Shown piece after piece: positions 24,601-30,600 of a stretch of 49,546 bases of DNA. The stretch is taken from contig KN885399.1 of the NCBI GenBank assembly GCA_000934455.1, forward strand, positions 36,264 through 85,809, in the 5' to 3' direction. Below the pieces are notes generated by a model. The model made no database searches. It saw only the letters and a program-made list of their open reading frames with translations, and had not been told where the DNA came from. The translations under genes were made by a program, and so were the position numbers. The stretch's first letter is position 1. Each line of letters begins with the position of its first letter. Source of the DNA: Apostichopus parvimensis. Taxonomy: Eukaryota > Echinodermata > Holothuroidea > Aspidochirotida > Stichopodidae.

Positions 24601-27600
24601 GGACTTCTTCCTGGGCACTTTTCTCTTGGCCGGAGCCTTGCCCTTTTCCTTTCCTTTCCCCTTGGCCAAATTTAAACCGGGCTTTACCGGGACCGTGGGA
24701 GGCACTTTTTCTCTTTCTCTTTCTCTCTCTCTCCTGATCTCTCTCTTTCTCTGTCCACACTCTCTTCCTCGACCCCCCACCTCTCCTTCCTCTTCCTCTC
24801 CTATCTGCACTAGGTCTCCCATTACTAGGGAGCCCCTGGGGTTGGGGAGCAAGTCTAGCTTGTCCTGTAGTTTCGTTCTCTGTCCTGCTAGCCAGGTATC
24901 GATGTCTAACCACTGACTGGGGGTGAACTGTATGCAAACCAGACACGGATCCCTCCTGGTGCATGTACGGCACTTGGGACAAAGGTCATGCTCATTCCAG
25001 GCCCTCCCTGGCCGGAACATGGAGCAGTTAACGCATTTCAGCTGACTCCTAGACATGACTGAAAAACCCCTAGTTAAGGAAACAACTTCTTAACAAAATG
25101 ATAGGAGATGGGGGAAGGGGAAACGGCTAACAAGGAAGAGATAATATAATATATATGTATATAAATGTGATAGTGATATTACCTTAACAACGTGCCTCAG
25201 CTAGAGGCCCGCGGCTTACAAGGTAAACAATTTAGGCCTAAAGCCAGCCCACGAAGGTGGGGAAGAGAAGGGACAAAATATATAGAATAACAAGCAACGA
25301 ATGAGACAACTATATAGAGAAAACAAAACGAGTAGTTAACAATTAAACAACGGACGAGGGAAACGAACTAACGCAAAGTGCGTGTGTAGCCAAAAAAGGC
25401 GGGAACTAGCGTAACTACGGTAAACTATTTGCGGAACTGCTACCGGCGCTAGTGCTCAGCACAGAAAAAACGGAGCGAACGCCGCTCCACTAAAACAGCC
25501 CTAGAAACCCCTATAATAAGAAGAAAAGGATACTTATCGGGCTGCAATTCTTCAAATACTTCCAAAAACAGTGGATGGGAAAAAAATTCCGAGAATAGGA
25601 ACCAAAGTGGACGAAATCCGATGGGAAAAATCCGCTCGAAAATTTGCGATCTAGACTCTTTGGTTGGTAGAATGAGAAGGAAGGGCAGTGACCCGTGAAG
25701 CCGGTTCACAGAGGGTGCACAGTATTAAAAGGTTACCAGGACATTCTAGGCGCGGTAGAATGAGTGTGCTAAGGTTGTGGTGAGACAGGTAAGCGAGGAG
25801 CGAAGTAAATCCAATTGTTACAGTCCTCTGAAAACTGTTACACATGGATATTTTTCTGAAAATGTTGTCATTGGGATCACGGTAAGTTCCCAATTTTGGA
25901 CACTTTTAACTTTTCACTGCGGGGCTCATTTTTAAGAAAATTTTAAGGTTGTCCCTCGGACAACCTTGCCTTCATATTGGTTGTCAGGAGAATTTTTTGG
26001 TTGTCCAAATGAAAGCACTTGGATTTTTAAGATCGTGCGCCTTGCGCTAGAGCCGTAATTAACACTAAAATGTATTGATTTAGCCTTGTAGGTGAGTACT
26101 GTAACGTTAGGCTAACCAGGCCTAGTCTATCAACCTGAAGCTTAAGTCTAACTCTTAGTGACTAGTCTAACGGCGATCAACAAATCTCTGGGAACTGTAG
26201 TGTAAAGTTATAGAAATTTTATGTGGTGTACGAATAACACTGTTTATGAAATCATTTGGGTTGCTGAATTCCGTAATTGTTTCTGATCATTTCCAGAGAC
26301 AGAGGGTAAACCCAGGGTATACAGCATACACATTGCAGCAACATGAGTATGCGGTATGCCCACATGCACAGTATAGTACTGCAAACACGCTTACATACTC
26401 CAGCTAGCTTGTCATATGTGCGTGCGGCCATGAGGTAAAAAGCAAGCGTGGTCGCGGCCACCATGGTCTGCACTCTGTAGTGTACAAAGTATACGGTACT
26501 GTACCTAACCATTAGTGTCTGTACAGTATGCATATATACAGCTCAAGTGTAGGATCTTCCCCTCATCACGGAACGTACCAAAATGTAATTGGTTTCTGAT
26601 ATGAATGAAGGGCGATACCAACCAACTACTGTAATTTTTCAGGGGCTAATTTTTATTTTAAAGAATAGGGGTTTCCAAGTTTTGTTTCAAAGCAGCATTT
26701 TGCGTCCTTTTCTATGATTTTTCTCAACCTCACTGACTCCACTATGCCATAACGACATACATAACTAGCTTATCTATTTAAATCTTACTTCNNNNNNNNN
26801 NNNNNNNNNNNNNNNNNNNNNNNNNNNNNNNNNNNNNNNNNTTAAATCTTACTTCAAATGGTGGCATAAAAGTCGAAAAATTTGCAACTTTCAACTTTGT
26901 TTTTCTCCAAGATATTTTCCGTTGGGATCCCAATAAGCCTCGCCCATAATATGAATATTTAAACACTACGAACGTCATTGACCAATACGTAGAACAACAC
27001 CATGCTTGATTTGTGAACAGTCTATATGGCAGTTGTACCAGGGAGTTCCATAACAACTCCTGCTTGTACCAACGCAAAGTCTTGAATCTATTTTTAGCAA
27101 CGGCTCATAACTAAACCTGCATCTCTGATTGGTTGAATTCAAACTAGTGGGTTTGGGGGAAATGTATGCGGTTAATTTTAAGTGTGGACTTTTTCGTGGA
27201 CACTTTTCTTATTATCTGCAAATATCCTTATTTACTCGCCAATTAACGTTGTTGGCAGGGAAAAAACTTATCTAATATCTTAGTTTGCTGTTTTGTGATT
27301 GATATATGTAAAAAACTCGATGGACATGTCAAAAAAGTAGAAAACGGCGACCAAACGCAAAATGCTGCTTTAAGGGTTGAAGACTTACGACAAATAGGCT
27401 GGTCGTCCGTCGGATAACCTAAGCAGGGTTTTAGGTTGTCCGACATGATTTGTGGTCGTGTCTGACAATCAAACAACCGTTAAATTTGAGCCCTGCACTG
27501 CCATAAGCTAAATACTTAAACTCTTTGCCAAACATTCAGAATATAATTCAGAATATAAATTTTCACTTCAAGAAATAACGTTTTTTTACTTTCGAGACCA

Positions 27601-30600
27601 TTGGTCATACAGTACTGTACCTTAAACCAGCAGTTCAGTTTTATTTGGCCATAGAGCTGTAACCAAGATCAGTGCGGGCTAAATGAATTCACAAATGAAG
27701 GAACCACTACAGACTTTAGAGTTGATCCCACAGATTTTTTGGAAAATGACCGATCCATCTGAAGAATAAAACATGCCAAGGGCCCTTTGGGCAGAACTCC
27801 GATATAAAACTTTGATCATAGGAAGGACAATCCAGGCTTGTTTCATGCGCATGCAAAATTTAGCTGACGCAACACAAGTTTTCCATAAAGTGTAGAAGGC
27901 AAAAAAGTATATGGAATTTTCATATACAGGCAAATCTTGGTGTGAACTGTGAACCAATGTATCTGCAAGGTTTCCAGCTGGCCCTCTCATATTTGGATAA
28001 AACTCGATCAGAATAATGATATACCTGTAATAACATAACCCAACATTTAGCTCCATACACACTGTTGTTGCTTACATAACTGATCTCATAACCACCTTTT
28101 CACGTTAGATGTGTTTAATAAGCATGTTATTGACAACTGTAATAACTACTTTTGCCAATATAAACCAGAGGCAGAGGGAAACCCCAACAGCAGTTACTTG
28201 CTTAAAATACATAACATATGCAGCACAAGAGTAGTTTGCAAGCGTGTAACCCTGGCTAAAGTTAATAATGCAGATGTAGAGCAGTATAAATCTCAACAGA
28301 GTCAGTGCTTACATGGTTTGGTGACTGGGAATCATGTGACTTGATACCACAATGACAAAAGACAGACAGAGGGACATTGTTTGTTGCTGGTAATTCCTTT
28401 TGCACACTCAAAGAGCTGTACTTGCATTTGAAATAGTTCACCTGATAAATTTTGACATTTGGACCTCTGCTGACCCAAAATTACCTTTGACATCCAACCA
28501 AAGTGAAAGGGTTCTTGTACTCACTATGAGAAAGAAACATGTCACATTTCAGCTATGTGATGTAACCTATTTTTGGGATATTGTGTTTACAAGGTGTGTT
28601 TATACAGTAGGCTTTACAGAGTGTGACCTTTGACCTAAAAAATATGATTGTTGTATTCCTTATAAATGGGAAGTCACAAGCAAAATGAGCCAATCAAGTT
28701 TCCTATCTGGAAATATCATTGTTAAAAGTATGTGAAGTTTTGACCCAGGCTTTTGACCTTAAATGAACTCTGACCTACACCAAATTGTGTAAAACTTTAA
28801 ACTACTGTACACACAGCTATCCAATCATGCATATATAAGACCTTTAATCTACAGGTTTGGAGATTTTCACATTTTGCCCTACATGCTAACCCCAAAGACT
28901 TTTGACCTCCACCCCAAACATTAGGGTTCTTGTTCTCATAGGTAAGTCACATAAATAAATATGAGATCCAATAAAGTTTCCTACCTGGAGATAACACAAA
29001 TTTACACGGATTTCCAGGTTTTACCTAAATTGTGACCTTAAATAACCTTTGACCTACTCCAAATTGTGTAAAAACCTTTACAATGCATAAGGCTATCCTT
29101 CCATGCACACATGAACTCCTTTGATGTTCAGGTTCTGGAAGCTGCAGCATTTTGATATTTTCACATTTTGACCTCTGCTGACTCCAAATGACATTTGACC
29201 TCCACCAAAACAATAGGATTCTTGTACTACTTATGGGGAAAGCATGTGCCACATATGAGAACTGCAGAGGTTACCCATCTTTAGATATCGTGTTTACAAG
29301 TTTAGATGTCACATACACACAAACACACAATCAAGATTACAATGGTTACGATTATCATCAAAACCTCAAAGTATTCCTTCATAATCTTGTTAGAGTCTTA
29401 CGTACAAAAGTTGGAATTTACATGTACACATTTATAAATCGATATCTTGCCTGGTCACCAAGAAATTATTGTTGCAGAGAAATTAGCCCATGTGATATTA
29501 ATAAGTTCCCAGGCTGGAAAGAAGGGGAGATGGCAGAACCCGTTCCTACATTACATTGCATATTTCTTACAATTTTGCGGAACTGCAGATACGTTTTTTT
29601 CTAATTCACACAGCATAAGTCGCATCATCTCAGAACCAAAGCAGCTTGAAAAAGCTTTTTCAAATACATTCTGGAAATCCTACAAAAGTCGGTAACTCCT
29701 TCCATAAGTTTTGGAATGACTGCAAAAGAGATTTTGTGATCTTATGGAGCTTTTTCATGCAATATCATGATTTCTTTTTGATGGTCCAGCCATCTATGAT
29801 TGATTATTTTATCGAGCTTCTGGCACAGTTCCAGTTAGTTTTCGAACATAATGGTTCATTGACCATGAAATTGGCAACCCATCATGATAACCATCAAACT
29901 TTACAGCGTGAACTGTAATAGCTACATATCATAGTCATACAAACACTGGCCTGTCAAACTTCCCTGTTTACCAAGAGTCTACCGGTTTGTAATGCAACCT
30001 CATGTGCTTATCTCCAGGAGAACAAAATGCATTTCCTTTGTCAGGAAATAATTGCATCATAATGTTAATGCCATTGTGGTCCATTATAGTCCATTGTGGT
30101 CCATTGCATACTATAATATGACAGAGGTAAAATCCAAAATTGTCTATGTCACATATATACTGCTCTTCTTTTTTGGCCCACTATTCCGCAATAATCCCTA
30201 ATTTCCTGATATTTTTGGGATGGAAATTTCTGAATCTCCTAATCTTGTGAAAGCAGGTTGGCAGGTTTGTTGACATGTTACAATGAAACATTTGTAAACG
30301 TTAGCAAGGGGAAGGGGCGGGGAAGGGGAATCAGGCAAACCTGACCCCCATGTATGGCCTTGTAAATTATTATCATGACATTTAACCTGAAACAAAACAT
30401 ACATATTTGTACAAAGCCTGATTTTCTGTACATAACATAATTGTAACTCTAATAAATAGTTTAATATACATTTATATAATAATTGATACTTTGGAGAGTT
30501 TCACTGACTATTAGTGTTATTTTGAGGCATCCTTTGTCAGTAAACCAGCATTGAAGTTGTATAAATATTTTCTGTGTTGCACTTGTGACAAACGCAACCC

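Larger units (their letters stand above)
19661..25810 (-). mobile_element. DIRS-type tyrosine-recombinase retrotransposon, nearly complete
   Basis: A 6150-bp element in intron 2 of gene A, same strand as the gene. It has inverted terminal repeats (left about 19661-19795, right about 25700-25810) and an internal complementary region at 20456-20547. Minus-strand coding regions run in the order gag-like (22910-25056), reverse transcriptase (about 22040-22840), RNase H (about 21540-21835) and tyrosine recombinase (about 20600-21000). No target-site duplication is expected or seen. Over about 88 bp of shared terminal core the two ends differ at about three sites, so it looks young. It looks structurally whole, with perhaps a few frame breaks; overlapping frames are normal in this family. 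Confidence 0.92.

Noticed and set aside
20916-24916. Long plus-strand open frames opposite the DIRS genes (up to 166 codons)
   Set aside because: They mirror the GC-rich minus-strand gag, RT and recombinase frames and show no domain signature of their own.
29188-29604. 138-codon plus-strand open frame
   Set aside because: It begins inside the diverged TGACCT repeat, has no family motif and lies antisense in an intron of gene A.
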